A stretch of DNA of 64,000 bases from Eretmocerus hayati (lineage: Eukaryota; Arthropoda; Insecta; Hymenoptera; Aphelinidae), in the NCBI GenBank assembly GCA_029851415.1, contig CM056742.1, positions 77,862,748 through 77,926,747 of the forward strand. Direction: 5' to 3'. The notes beneath the pieces were generated by a model. That model was not told the DNA's origin and made no database searches. It worked only from the letters and a program-made list of their open reading frames with translations. A program made the position numbers and the translations under genes. Below are positions 1-10,352 of this stretch, in pieces (within the stretch, counting starts at the first letter, position 1; each line of letters opens with the position of its first letter).

Positions 1-350
1 TCATAACATCCCAACTTTCTCTCCGAATAAGGAATGTCTAATATTGTTCAAGCATTGATGTTATGATTGTGATAAGGAAATTGTCTAAATTCTTTTAAAT
101 GAGGTAAGTTCTAGAATAAGATAAAGGGTAATGTCTCGTTCAAAAATATAGAATCAATTCTTGGGTGGAATGATATTGAAGAATTTCTCAAGTAAATCAA
201 AAGCCGCTCCAAGTCAACTTGATCAAAAAGATGATCTGAGTGAAATAATTGTTTATATTCTAGAGGGATATGTGATTAACAGATTCTCAAAAGCTGTGAT
301 TAGATAAGGAAGTTGATTCCTTCATTTCGATTCTCATGAGGAAGAAATTA
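1..350. other. Unassigned AT-rich DNA
   Basis: I see no convincing coding region, RNA gene or repeat here. It is AT-rich flanking DNA that ends where the left arm of the long hairpin begins. Confidence 0.5.
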
Positions 351-1336
351 GATCCTTCCCCCCTCCATTCACTTTTTTCAAAAGTATAATTTGGCGAGTA
401 TGAGTTTGTTCCTCAAAACTCATTGATTTTTATCAGGTTTTCACAGTAAAAATGATGATTGATTGAAATCAGCTGTATTACATAGTTTCAACTCTTGAAA
501 GAAATGAAATCAAAGGAACTATGTCGAGTATTTCTGTAAGTTTGAGAGACCAACCATTTTCCGGGCAAAATACTTATGGCATAGTTTCAACTCGTGAAAG
601 GAATGAAATAAATAAGAAACCATGTCAAGAGTTTTTCAAACAAGTTTGATTGTATAAGGTGACGGATCTCGGAAATTTTGCACGGTCTTTCTTATTCGCT
701 GTTTGTTAAATCCAAACCTTGAATTGGAAGAATTGAAGAAATCAGGTATAGTTGATTAAAGAATCACGCGAATTATTCTCGAAACTGTAGAATTCTCTTT
801 GAAAATGTGGAGCGAATCACTCGTCGCTCTTTTCGATAATTCTTATTATACATGAGAGAGCAACGAGTGATTCGCTCCACATTTTCAAAGAGAATTCTAC
901 AGTTTCGAGAATAATTCGCGTGATTCTTTAATCAATTATACCTGATTTCTTCAATTCTTCCAATTCAAGGTTTGGATTTAACAAACAGCGAATAAGAAAG
1001 ACCGTGCAAAATTTCCGAGATCCATCACCTTATACAATCAAACTTGTTTGAATAACTCTTGACATGGTTTCTTATTTATTTCATTCCTTTCACGAGTTGA
1101 AACTATGCCATAAGTATTTTGCCCGGAAAATGGTTGGTCTCTCAAACTTACAGAAATACTCGACATAGTTCCTTTGATTTCATTTCTTTCAAGAGTTGAA
1201 ACTATGTAATACAGCTGATTTCAATCAATCATCATTTTTACTGTGAAAACCTGATAAAAATCAATGAGTTTTGGGGAACAAACTCATACTCGCCAAATTA
1301 TACTTTTGAAAAAAGTGAATGGAGGGGGGAAGGATC
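351..1336. repeat. Long near-perfect inverted repeat (hairpin IR1)
   Basis: Positions 351-830 are the reverse complement of 857-1336 with only a few mismatches. Base n pairs with base 1687-n over the parts compared, including the outer GATCCTTCCCCCCTCC and its complement and the inner block near 811/876. The unpaired centre is about 26 bp. Symmetry stops sharply at 350/351 and 1336/1337. I see no open protein frame in it. It could be a foldback or MITE-like DNA element, or an inverted duplication; transcribed, it would form about 480 bp of dsRNA. Confidence 0.9.
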
Positions 1337-3602
1337 AATCTTACTCCGAACATTTTCCCCCAAAAGTCATCAAAATATCTCATTGTGGGGCATTGAAAAG
1401 TCTCATCTCAGATTCATTTTTGAGTGGTTTCAAGGATACGTAAAATCATATAACACTCGATACTACAGCAACTAATTTTTTGTTCCTTCACTCTAATGCC
1501 AGCAGAACGAAGGAACGGACGAACGAGGTGGGAGTCAAGATCCCCACCTCGCGCTCATCTATCGTCTCTCAGTCGGCCTCAACTCCTCTCAGACGCTCAA
1601 CTACGCGATGAGAAGAGTATATACGCAACAGCGTGCCAGTAGGAGCAGGGTGGGGAAACCCCATATAGTACGTGCTCGCATGATCATCTGCAGTCTCTCA
1701 TCAGTGTTCTTCGCAGGCGCACGAGCGCGCTGGAAGCCGAAACAACCTCATAGTGGCAACGAAGTGTCGAGGTGCCCGGCTGTACGCGCGCAGTCACAAC
1801 CAAGAACAAAGAATCTGCAGCGGAAGCGGGTAAGTCATAGCTCTTCCACTTAGATTTCTTGTATGAATCTATAAATAAACCGGTAGTTACATGACACGCA
1901 CAATTTGGATAATATGAAAACATTCAAAATCCTTCAAATCATCGGAAAATTCTGTTCGTGCATTCTTAGTAGAAATATAAAGTTTTTTGCGCGATTCCAG
2001 GAGAGAGGATAGAAAAAAAATTGAATATTCGAATTTTCTTCACGAATTCGGTAGAAAATGGAGGAAATGGGGATTGGATTTTTTCCGCGATTCCGGGAGA
2101 ACGACAAGGTAGATGATGGAAAAAAATTTTTTTTCGCGATTTTGTGAAAACCAGAATAAGAGAAATCAATCTTACTCCGAACATTTTTCCTCAAAAGTCA
2201 TAAAAATATCCCATTGTGGGGCATTGAAAAGTTTCATCTCAGATTAATATTTAAGTAGTTTCAAGGATACGTAAAATCATATAACACTCGATACAACAGC
2301 AACTAATTCTTTGTTCCTTCTCTCTAATGCCAGCAGAACGAAGGAACGGACGAACGAGGTGGGAGTCAAGATCCCCACCTCGCGCTCATCTATCGTCTCT
2401 CAGTCGGCCTCAACTCCTCTCAGACGCTCAACTACGCGATGAGAACAGTATATACGCAACAGCGTGCCAGTAGGAGCAGGGTGGGGAAACCCCATATAGT
2501 ACGTGCTCGCATGATCATCTGCAGTCTCTCATCAGTGTTCTTCGCAGGCGCACGAGCGCGCTGGAAGCCGAAACAACCTCATAGTGGCAACGAAGTGTCG
2601 AGATGCCCGGCTGTACGCGCGCAGTCACAACCAAGAACAAAGAATCTGCAGCGGGAGCGGGTAAGTCATAGCTCTTCCACTTAGATTTCTCGTTTGAATC
2701 TATGAATAAACCGGTAGTTACATGACACGCACAATTTGGATAATATAAAAACATTCAAAATCCCTCAAATCATCGGAAAATTCTGTTCGTGCATTCTTAG
2801 TAGAAATATAAAGTATTTTGCGCGATTCCAGCAGAGAGGATAGAAAAAAAATTGAATATTCGAATTTTCTTCACGAATTCGGTAGAAAATGGAGGGAATG
2901 GGGATTGGATTTTTCCCGCGATTCCGGGAGAACGACAAGATAGGAGATGGAAAAAAATTTTTTTTCGTGATTTTGTGAAAACCAAAATAAGAAAAATCAA
3001 TCTTACTCCGAACATTTTTCCTGAAAAGTCATAAAAATATCCCATTGTGGGGCATTGACAAGTCTCATCTCAGATTAATTTTTAAGTAGTTTCAAGGATA
3101 CGTAAAATCATATAACACTCGATACAACAGCAACTAATTTTTTGTTCCTTCTCTCTAATGCCAGCAGAACGAAGGAACGGACGAACGAGGTGAGAGTCAA
3201 GATCCCCACCCCGCGCTCATCAATTGTTCCTCAGTAGGCTTCAACTCCTGTCAGACGCACAACTACACGACGAGAAGAGTACATACGCAACCTCGTGCCA
3301 GTAGGAGCAGGGTAAAGAGACGCCATATAGTACGAGCTCGCATGATCATCTCGTCGCCCCCGACGATGAAAAACACGTCCTCATTTAAGAATGCATTGGG
3401 AGAACAATGGGAGGTGTTTTCCTTCTTCGGGGACGACGATCTGCAGTCTCTCGTCAGCGTTCTTCGCGGACGCACGGGTGCGCTGGAAGCCGAAACAACC
3501 TCATAGTGGTAACGAATTGTCGGGTTGCTTGGTTTTACACACGCAGTCACAACCAAGAGCAAGGAATCTGCAGCGGAAGCGGGTAAGTCATAGCTCTTCC
3601 TC
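1337..3602. repeat. Tandem array of an 831-bp unit (about 2.7 copies)
   Basis: AATCTTACTCCGAACATTTT recurs at 1337, 2168 and 2999, an exact 831-bp period. Copies 1 and 2 are nearly identical. Copy 3 (2999-3602) is more diverged, has about 90 extra bases at roughly 3347-3438, and stops matching near 3602. Each unit has a GC- and CpG-rich core, an initiator-like CTCAGT, and ends its core with a strong 5' splice-site match (GCGGGTAAGTCATAG near 1827, 2658 and 3578). The short open frames inside are not conserved as protein. It may be a duplicated promoter plus first exon or a satellite; the function is inferred. Confidence 0.85.
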
Positions 3603-4020
3603 TTATTCGTCGATATAAATTCATATATATAAATACGTGTATACAGCCGTTAAAGGATTTTTGAAGATTCACCATATATAGAGTTTTAATAACCTATTCA
3701 TGACTTCTCCCTCATATAAACATTCACCGAGTCACAAAATGGGTATATATGGCGTTTCCGTATCAAAATGTTGAAGTAATAACAGACGTATGCTTAAACT
3801 TCGTTTTGCGTTCAAACACTAAACCATCCCTCGTGGGAGATAAACGCCGAGGATATGACAATACTTCGCTAAAAACAATATTTCATACATAAGTGATTTT
3901 GGTAGATTTTTTCGTCCTTGATGGTTAATATACAAGTTGAATATTTGGTCTCGTCGATCTTGAAGGACGGTGGGAAACTAAATAAATTCCCAAAATTTCA
4001 TGATGGAAATTTTATTGCAA
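3603..4020. other. Unassigned DNA between the tandem array and the ribozyme-like motif
   Basis: No coding frame is convincing. The last ~60 bases adjoin the hammerhead-like motif and may belong to the same degraded Penelope-type fragment. Confidence 0.4.
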
Positions 4021-4062
4021 CGTTTCGCCCACTAGGTTTTGTGGACCTCATCAGGCTTCAGG
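4018..4062 (-). ncRNA. Hammerhead-ribozyme-like motif
   Basis: Read on the minus strand, CTGATGAG (about 4047-4054) is followed by a 6-bp stem GTCCAC/GTGGGC closing the loop AAAACCTA, then CGAAAC (4022-4027). This is the core arrangement of a hammerhead ribozyme: CUGAUGA, stem II, GAAA. Such ribozymes are known in Penelope-like retroelements, and a related but degraded motif follows the Penelope-like element at 18.6 kb. Stems I and III and the cleavage site were not resolved, so activity is not shown. Confidence 0.6.
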
Positions 4063-4379
4063 TTTGTTATTCTTTAGATCGTCATGATATTTTTTGAACG
4101 ATCTTGTAATAGAGCACAGACATAACGTCTAGCTCCTGTCAATACAAGTAAATAGAGTGAGTTTGACTCCAAGTCAAACTCGCGGGAGCGAAGAAAGCAT
4201 AGAAGAGCTTTTCAAGAGACACGATCGTCGAAACGTTTGAGAGACCGGTAACCAGCTCTTAATATCCGGAACCAGAAAAACATGCAAATCCTGATTACTC
4301 CTGATCTGATTTTTGATGTCGCCTCAAAAATATTGGTAGGTCAGAACGCAGAAACTGTAAGATCACTTCCAAGAATTAA
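4063..4379. other. Unassigned DNA
   Basis: No gene or repeat can be supported here. It may include remains of the element that carried the hammerhead-like motif. Confidence 0.35.
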
Positions 4380-4679
4380 GAACATGGAATCCTTCCAGGA
4401 CGCAATTCCGACATCTCAAAACCAGAATCTAGAGAATGGAAATCAGACACAATCTTAAAACCAGGCGAGAACGCAGCAATCCCAATCCAACGCGTCAGCG
4501 GGTACTATGGCAATTTCCGAGTACGCGACAACAGCGGCAGCTTAGTTGCGCAGGGCGACGGAGGTCCATTATTTATAGATGAAACTACAGGAACGACACA
4601 GAGAATACATAGCTACAAGATGCAGAATAGCGAGACGCAAGCAGAATGTAATCCGTCAAGCGACGGGCGAAATTCCGAC

Positions 4680-4690
<11 letters not shown>
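4380..4690 (+). pseudogene. Conserved coding fragment X, copy 1 (unrecognised)
   Basis: From just after a TAA at 4377 one frame stays open into the GA microsatellite, about 100 codons. It contains SGYYGNFRVRDNSG and QGDGGPLFIDETTG. The inner ~195 bp recur reversed at about 14600-14793 with no indels and several synonymous differences, which supports past selection as protein. Both copies share the edge CGACGAGAGAGAAAGAGAG, so this GA tract looks native to the sequence and may have served as a landing site for LINEs. GDGGPL faintly recalls the trypsin-type GDSGGPL but lacks the serine; I do not assign a family. Confidence 0.45.

Positions 4691-4727
<37 letters not shown>
4679..4727. repeat. 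(GA)n microsatellite at a LINE 3' junction
   Basis: A GA tract lies between fragment X and the 3' tail of the ORF1-only element, which reads CTAATCTAATC then (TC)n on the minus strand. Confidence 0.9.
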
Positions 4728-4730
<3 letters not shown>

Positions 4731-5162
4731 GATTAGATTAGTTTTTATTTGGTACCTTGGGGTATTACCCTATGTGGTACAGGTAGCAATATTCAGGGTA
4801 CATAATAATATAATATCATATAGATATGTATGGATAATTCAAAACAATAAGAATTCTTATGAATTGTATCGATATTCATATATAACAACGATATCGCAAA
4901 TGTAATAATCAACTGGAGTCAATTCGAGGAGTCAATCAGAATGAATTGGATTACAGAGATCGGAATGAATGAGTGAAATCACAGCGTAATTCACATACGA
5001 GGGCTATATTCGTGCGATAATTGACGTTCCTGGGATGTGAACTCTGGACGGTCTGACCGAGAAAAAATTGGGGATTGCAGAGCAAGCTGTTCAGTTGAAT
5101 GACAAAATCTAAATCAGAGAAATGACTGTAGTACAGAACGTATAATATAGAGGCTGAATTAT

Positions 5163-6005
5163 TCAGCAGTACATTCTATGCTGAGATTCAAAGTTCTCGA
5201 GATCAAGCTCTGAAAAAATTGGTACCAGTGGGTCAGTTTTAGAGGGTTTCATACATACAGTGAGATTTTTCACCACTGGTTTCTGAAATTTCAAACGAGC
5301 ACTCGCTGAGTAGGCTTTCTTGAGCAAATTGTGAACTTCTTTAGGCCACAATGGGCTACAAAACACTTTTGAATCATTGTCACAATCAAAAATATCTTTC
5401 GAAGTCTTCTTTTTCAATTTAGTTGAGCTCGATATAAGTTTATCGCGAACTATAGTTGACGATAATTTTACGACAATTGCTCGAGAATTAGAGTCATTGA
5501 TCTTAGGAGAATAAGGAGTTGAGGTCGGAGCAGATGGATGTGCATTTCGGAATCGAGGACCTTCCCATTCTCTCACATCCACTACAAAGTTTTGAAGTTC
5601 GGGCTCATCCATAGCATCAAAAACCTTAGCTACTATCTCGGTTCTTAAGAGATTTAAATCGCGAGGGATGTCGGATAGAATAATTTCAGCTGGATCTACT
5701 AGAGTTGTTTGATGTGAAATTTTAGACAGATCCTTACGAATTTGAGTAATATCATCCTCAATCGCGTTAATTCGATTCTCAATTCTAGATTCAAGCTCAT
5801 CCAACTTCGAAAAAATCCTTTCTTGACTAGCGTTGAAGTGAGAAATGAAGAGTTTAAAGTAATGTGGCATATCACTTGAATGATTGTCATTTTCTGACTT
5901 ATTCTTGGAATCACGCGATTCGAAAGAGGTCATCTGATGTTGTTGTGTGGAACTCACTGCGGAAGAATTTGGTGACATTGTAGAGCAATAGAATCGTAGA
6001 TGCAA
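5163..6005 (-). CDS. LINE ORF1-like protein of the ORF1-only element
   Basis: An intact 280-codon frame with a stop at 5163. An alternative start at codon 10 (MSPNSS) is equally plausible. Residues about 55-100 are rich in heptad-like E/K/L spacing (FSKLDELESRIENRINAIE), suggesting a coiled coil. The second half (VVKLSSTIVRDKLI, then EVHNLLKKA, then LKFQKPVVKNLTVCM) has the layout of the C-terminal RNA-binding/chaperone domain common in insect LINE ORF1 proteins. The inferred role is RNA binding in a retrotransposition particle. No PHD finger is visible, unlike the ORF1 of families A and B. Homology to a LINE ORF1 is judged from motifs, not from a search. Confidence 0.7.
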   Translation of the reverse strand: MHLRFYCSTMSPNSSAVSSTQQHQMTSFESRDSKNKSENDNHSSDMPHYFKLFISHFNASQERIFSKLDELESRIENRINAIEDDITQIRKDLSKISHQTTLVDPAEIILSDIPRDLNLLRTEIVAKVFDAMDEPELQNFVVDVREWEGPRFRNAHPSAPTSTPYSPKINDSNSRAIVVKLSSTIVRDKLISSSTKLKKKTSKDIFDCDNDSKVFCSPLWPKEVHNLLKKAYSASARLKFQKPVVKNLTVCMKPSKTDPLVPIFSELDLENFESQHRMYC

Positions 6006-6336
6006 TCTGTAGGTTCGAGTTTCGAGTCAGCTGTCAGGGGGCACGTACAATCGGCGGTCAGGCAGGTTACTTGACACTCGATAGGCAAAACGCTCTAAGT
6101 GGATCAACGTGTGAATCAGGCTTCAGGATCGGTATAGCAGGGATCTAGTCCAAATTGCTGCCATCTAGCTGCTGACGGCAGAAGTTTGAAGATCCAGCGG
6201 ATCGAATGGCTCTCAGCAACTTAACCTCGAAATCCACAACGTGCAGATCGGAAAACAGATGAAACTCTTGCAAAACGCACAGATCCACAGAGATTGATGA
6301 ATCTAGTGAATATTTGCAAGTTTGGCGTGCAATAAT

Positions 6337-6422
6337 CTGCAAAAGAAAGGCCCGGAGGCACTTTGAGGCAGAGAAAACTGACGAAATACAGAGGAGCACT
6401 GGATAAAACGTGTGATGAGACT

Positions 6423-6425
<3 letters not shown>
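6337..6425 (-). other. Intron-like 5' leader segment of the ORF1-only element
   Basis: On the minus strand GTGAGT begins at 6425 and TTTTGCAG ends at 6337, an 89-nt span directly after the TC tract. The same layout, 90 nt long, occurs in LINE B1 (27721-27810) and A2 (33181-33270). Whether it is ever spliced is unknown. Confidence 0.5.

Positions 6426-6426
<1 letters not shown>

Positions 6427-6488
<62 letters not shown>
6427..6488. repeat. (GA)n microsatellite between two minus-strand LINEs
   Basis: A GA tract lies between the 5' end of the ORF1-only element and the 3' tail of LINE A0, whose minus-strand end is AATAAACGGGCATCAATCAATC. Confidence 0.9.
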
Positions 6489-6491
<3 letters not shown>

Positions 6492-8993
6492 ATTGATGCC
6501 CGTTTATTCGTCCGAAGACAAAAAAAGAAAAATAATCAGTTACATATGGTAATATATATCACAGATCAATAGCGCGCATTAATAAAAATAATGATGTCAT
6601 TTGGTCAAGGACAAATCTTAAGTATATCACAATTTGTGACTAGTCGGGTAGCACTCAGAAGATTCACAAACTCCATAGAATAATATAAGAATACAAATAA
6701 AATGGCAGGGCTCACAGTCATATTACAGAAAAGTTCAGTCGATTGACGAAAGGTCACACGTATACTTATAATTATATTCTAGATGAACGAATCAAGCAAA
6801 AAGTCAGCCCAAGCCTTTCAAAGTTTAGAGATTGAAGTAATGCTTCTTCTCCACATCAATCCTCTGGGGAGACTGTGTGAGCAAAAAATCTTTCATAGCC
6901 TCTTCAAATAATGACATTTTCCCCAGCTGCCGAAAGCCCGGAGGGAGAAAGTTCCACAAATGAGCACATTGAACCTGGAAAGATCTTCTTCCATATTCAA
7001 GTCTCATATTGGGAACTTTGAGTACCCGCTCTTCTGCATCACCGCGTGCGGGGCGTTCAGATTGGTACCTGATGAACATCGCAGCGAGGTAGCCAGGCTC
7101 TCCTGAATGCATGATCTTGTGCATTAACAGAGCTGCGAAGTACATTCCCCGCGAATCAGTACGTAACCAACCCAAACGCTCCCTAAACGAGGTGATGTGC
7201 TCGTCTCTCCTAAGATCAAAAATATACCTCACACATGAATTGCTTAGTCGTTGTATCCGTTGCCGCTGTTCGTCCGTGACGTCGAGGTACACGACCGTGC
7301 AATAGTCTAGATGCGGTTGAACCAGGGACTCAACTAGGCGAACTCGGAGAGGTCCGGTGATACATGCCCTAAAAAACCGCAATCCATATAGGGCTCTGTT
7401 GACTTTCTAAGTTACTTGGTCGATGTGCGGTTCCCACGTCAGTTCACTGTCAAGTGTAACACCTAGGCTCACGACCGTATCACTGAACGGGATGAACTTT
7501 CCTTCCTGTATCTCAATCCCTGACAAGTCCATTCTCTTCAGATCTTTGATATTCCTCTCAGAACTGAAGTAGATTGCCTTGGTCTTGTCAGCGTTGATAC
7601 ACAGACCGGAACTACTGGCCCACTCAGCAACAAGTCGTCCTATTTCTCCCAGCTGAGCAATGCCCTCTCTGATCTTAGATTTTTCGACTTGGAGATAAAT
7701 TTGTAGGTCATCCGCATAAAAAAGATGATGTACTGACTTCCCGTCAAGCAAACCAGGTAAATCATTGACATATAAACTGAAGAGTAAAGGCCCAAGAACG
7801 GAACCCTGTGGAACACCCAGATTGGTTTTGAGCCAATCAGAACTACCAGATTTTGAAGTATCTTTTTGGGTGCGGCCTTGTAAGTATGATTTCATCCACA
7901 GGAGTGCCGATCTCGAGAAGCCCAGATTTCGAAGTTTGCTCAACAGCTTTGATGGTGATATTGTGTCAAAGGCTTTACTGAAGTCAAAAAGTAGGAGCAA
8001 GTAGATCTTTTTCTTGTCAATACCTACTCGGATGTCATCGGTCAACTTTAGTAAAGCTGTCTGGGTGCTATGATGTTGTCTGAAACCAGTCTGGAAGCGA
8101 TCTAATAATTTCTCAGACTTCAAAAACTCCGTGATTTGGTCGTGTGCGATTTTTTCCAAAACTTTGGCAAGGAAGCAAAGCAGCGCTATAGGACGGAAGT
8201 CCGAGACCGTTGATGGAGCGGTGGTCTTTTTTAATGCAATTAGCTGTGCCTGCTTCCGAGCCTCAGGAAAGGCTTGAACTTAAAACCCTCCTCTGAGGCC
8301 GAAATCATATCGTCCATTGCTTCGTCTAAATTTTTGTGGGGCGAAACGGAAACTCCCGCAAAGTGAGCGTTCAACTCATCCGGTGTGAAACGATGAAGTT
8401 CCTCCTCTTTGCTTTTAGGCAGGAGGCCGGGCATGCGCATTTCCTTCCAAATGTTCTTATGTTGATCAAGAGCATCTGAGAGTTGGTTTTGAAGGAAGGA
8501 GTTACGCTCTTGTTCCATGCGCAGGTCGACCTCTTCGCTTAGCCGGAAGTACTCACTTTGAAGCTCAGGACACTTTTGCTGGTTGCGTTGATTCCGCTCC
8601 CAGCGCCTGCGCGTCGCATCTCGCTTATTCATGAGTACCTTCAACTCAGGACCAATCCAAGGAGCATCATTTTTTCGCGGGTTGATAGTTTCTTCCGGCG
8701 CTAATTCATCTATAACAGTCTTCAAGTTCTCATTTAAGCAGTGAATTGCGTCTTCCAAACTGATCTCAGCATTTTCAAGAGCTGTCCAGGCGCAGCGAAG
8801 CAGACGGTCATTCAGCATCTCCGGAGTGATGTTACGAAAATCCCTATAAGTGAAGGTATTTTTTGGCGGAGTGGGAGTGAAGACGTTGATGGTGACGTCT
8901 ATGACCGAGTGCCTGCCGAAACTGGGCAGGAGTCTATTTTGTAAGTCAGTAATGATGTCATTGTCATCTACGTAAATATGATCAATCCATGTG

Positions 8994-8998
<5 letters not shown>
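6489..8998 (-). mobile_element. LINE A0, 5'-truncated family A copy
   Basis: A minus-strand family A LINE (CR1/Jockey supergroup) that starts inside the endonuclease region right after a GA/TC tract and ends with the family's 3' hairpin (6507-6522, TTTGTC-TTCG-GACGAA on the minus strand), AATAAA and an (ATCA) tail. The 3' untranslated region (6489-6824) keeps the block CTAGTCACAAATTGTGATA and TCCTTGACCAAA shared by families A and B. Confidence 0.85.
6825..8998 (-). pseudogene. LINE A0 ORF2 relic (endonuclease fragment and reverse transcriptase)
   Basis: Compared with family A copy A1, the frame starts within the endonuclease (IDHIYVDDND), passes the linker and then has an internal deletion of about 150 bp near 8270 that joins FKFKP to a shifted FPEA. 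The RT part (8159-7407) keeps LLFDFSKAFDT, GVPQGSVLGPLLFSLYVNDL and the catalytic FYADD. A TAG at about 7404-7406 replaces a lysine codon, and the C-terminal part continues in the same frame to 6825 (ending KKHYFNL). It cannot make a functional protein. Confidence 0.85.

Positions 8999-9028
<30 letters not shown>
8997..9028. repeat. (GA)n microsatellite between LINE A0 and R1-like copy a
   Basis: A short GA run forms both the 5' boundary of LINE A0 (minus strand) and the 5' boundary of an R1-like fragment (plus strand). Confidence 0.85.
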
Positions 9029-9032
<4 letters not shown>

Positions 9033-9490
9033 GAAGAGGCCCAAATGATTCCAGGAGGAATCTGATGCACTGAAGAGGGAAGAAAGAAGAAAGAAGAGAG
9101 AAGAAAGAAGAAAGAGAGGGAACAATGAAGAATGAAGATAGAAGATGCCGACAAGTGGCCGAAGAGAGAAGATGGAGGAGAGGAACGCTCGCAATCGAGC
9201 GCGAGACATGCCGCTCATCCTGAAGTAATGCTCACGCGGTTCCGGGATGAGATGGTAGATGCAGGTGGATCTCCTTCTTGATTGCCCGATGCTCTAGGTA
9301 TCGGACATCGAGGGGAGAGGGATATTACACGGCCGGGCCCACCCAAACCCGTGTCCCGCCTGGTATGGCCTGCGTGGGCTATGCGTAGTCCGCGTAAGCT
9401 GAACCAGTCCGGTGTCTGGGGACGGATCCGAGGGATCCTGAGGCAGATTTTGCCCTCTAACCACCTTAAAAAAAAAAAAAAAAAAAAAAG
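9028..9490 (+). mobile_element. R1-like LINE fragment a (3' untranslated region, plus strand)
   Basis: This matches the reverse complement of the 3' region of the larger R1-like copy at 38703-41022, from about 25 nt after the ORF2 stop, and ends GCCCTCTAACCACCTT followed by a poly(A) tail (9468-9489). Relative to other copies it lacks the GGGCCCACC hairpin repeat. The short open frames across it are not genes. Confidence 0.85.
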
Positions 9491-9519
9491 AGAGAGAGAG
9501 AGAGCGAGCCTACTCGCTC
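9490..9519. repeat. GA run and target-site duplication between two R1-like copies
   Basis: A GA run is followed by GAGCCTACTCGCTC (9506-9519), which recurs at 10235-10248 as the target-site duplication of R1-like copy b. Before insertion the site read (GA)n, this 14-mer, then (CT)n. Confidence 0.75.
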
Positions 9520-10234
9520 TCTTTTTTTTCTTTTTCTAAGGTGGTTAGAGGGCAAAATCTGCCTCAGGATCCCTCGGATCCGTCCCCAGACACCGGACTG
9601 GTTCAGCTTACGCGGACTACGCATAGCCCACGCAGGCCATACCAGGCGGGACACGGGTTTTCCCCTCGATGTCCGATACCTAGGGAATCGGGCAATCATG
9701 AAGGAGATTCACCTGCATCTACCATCTCATCCCGGAACCGCGTGAGCATTACTTCAGGATGAGCGGCATGTCTCGCGCTCGATTGCGAGCGTTCCTCTTC
9801 TCCATCTTCTCTCTTCGGCCACTTGTCGGCATCTTCTATCTCCATTCTTCATTGTTCCCTCTCTTTCTTCTTTCTTCTCTCTTCTTTCTTCTTTCTTCCC
9901 TCTTCAGTGCATCAGATTCCTCCTGGAATCATTTGAGCCTCATCTGTTTCAATCGGCAGAGTCACTGTAATTCGCCTGTTTCGAGGCGCCTTACTCCTCT
10001 TTCTTTCTCCTCTTTGCGGGTCATCACCAGCTTGATGTATCCGGTGAGTCTATCCCATGTCTCCTGGTTGCGGAGCAAGTACGGGACGAGATCCTCAGGT
10101 GTTAGTTGAGCACCCAGTCATTCATCCAGCTCGGTGCGCTCTCTCCGGGTGTCGCTGCACTTGAACAGGGCATGTTCGGCGTCATCCCATTCGTCCCCGC
10201 ATGACTGACATGCTGGGGTCGTCCTCTTCTTGAA
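9520..10234 (-). mobile_element. R1-like LINE fragment b (minus strand)
   Basis: A 5'-truncated copy in the minus direction: poly(T) at 9521-9536 (its poly(A) tail), the 3' untranslated region, and the last ~85 codons of ORF2 including the C-terminal CCHC finger ([10 protein letters not shown]). It is flanked by an exact 14-bp duplication (9506-9519 and 10235-10248), so its borders are secure. It lies tail to tail with fragment a. Confidence 0.85.
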
Positions 10235-10241
10235 GAGCCTA

Positions 10242-10352
<111 letters not shown>

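Larger units (their letters stand above)
4726..6426 (-). mobile_element. ORF1-only LINE derivative, copy 1 (full length?)
   Basis: A minus-strand unit of about 1.7 kb is bounded by (GA)n on both sides. It has a 5' leader (6426 to about 6006), one ORF (6005-5163) and a ~430-bp 3' region ending ACCAAATAAAAACTAATC repeats. No endonuclease or RT coding is present. The 5' end GGTGAGT then TTTTGCAGATT 89 nt later matches the leader of the full-length A and B LINEs. A second, 5'-truncated copy at 62627-63480 has the same ORF1 to 3'-end structure and no RT, so the lack of ORF2 is a property of the element. It resembles the 'half-LINE' (HAL1) concept known from mammals and would depend on an RT supplied in trans. 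Confidence 0.7.

Noticed and set aside
9282..9762. Repeated small open frames of 70-120 codons (also near 14334, 15765, 27025, 27288, 38733 and 38996)
   Set aside because: They recur because the R1-like 3' untranslated region recurs; they read either strand of non-coding sequence and show no domain or coding-type substitution.
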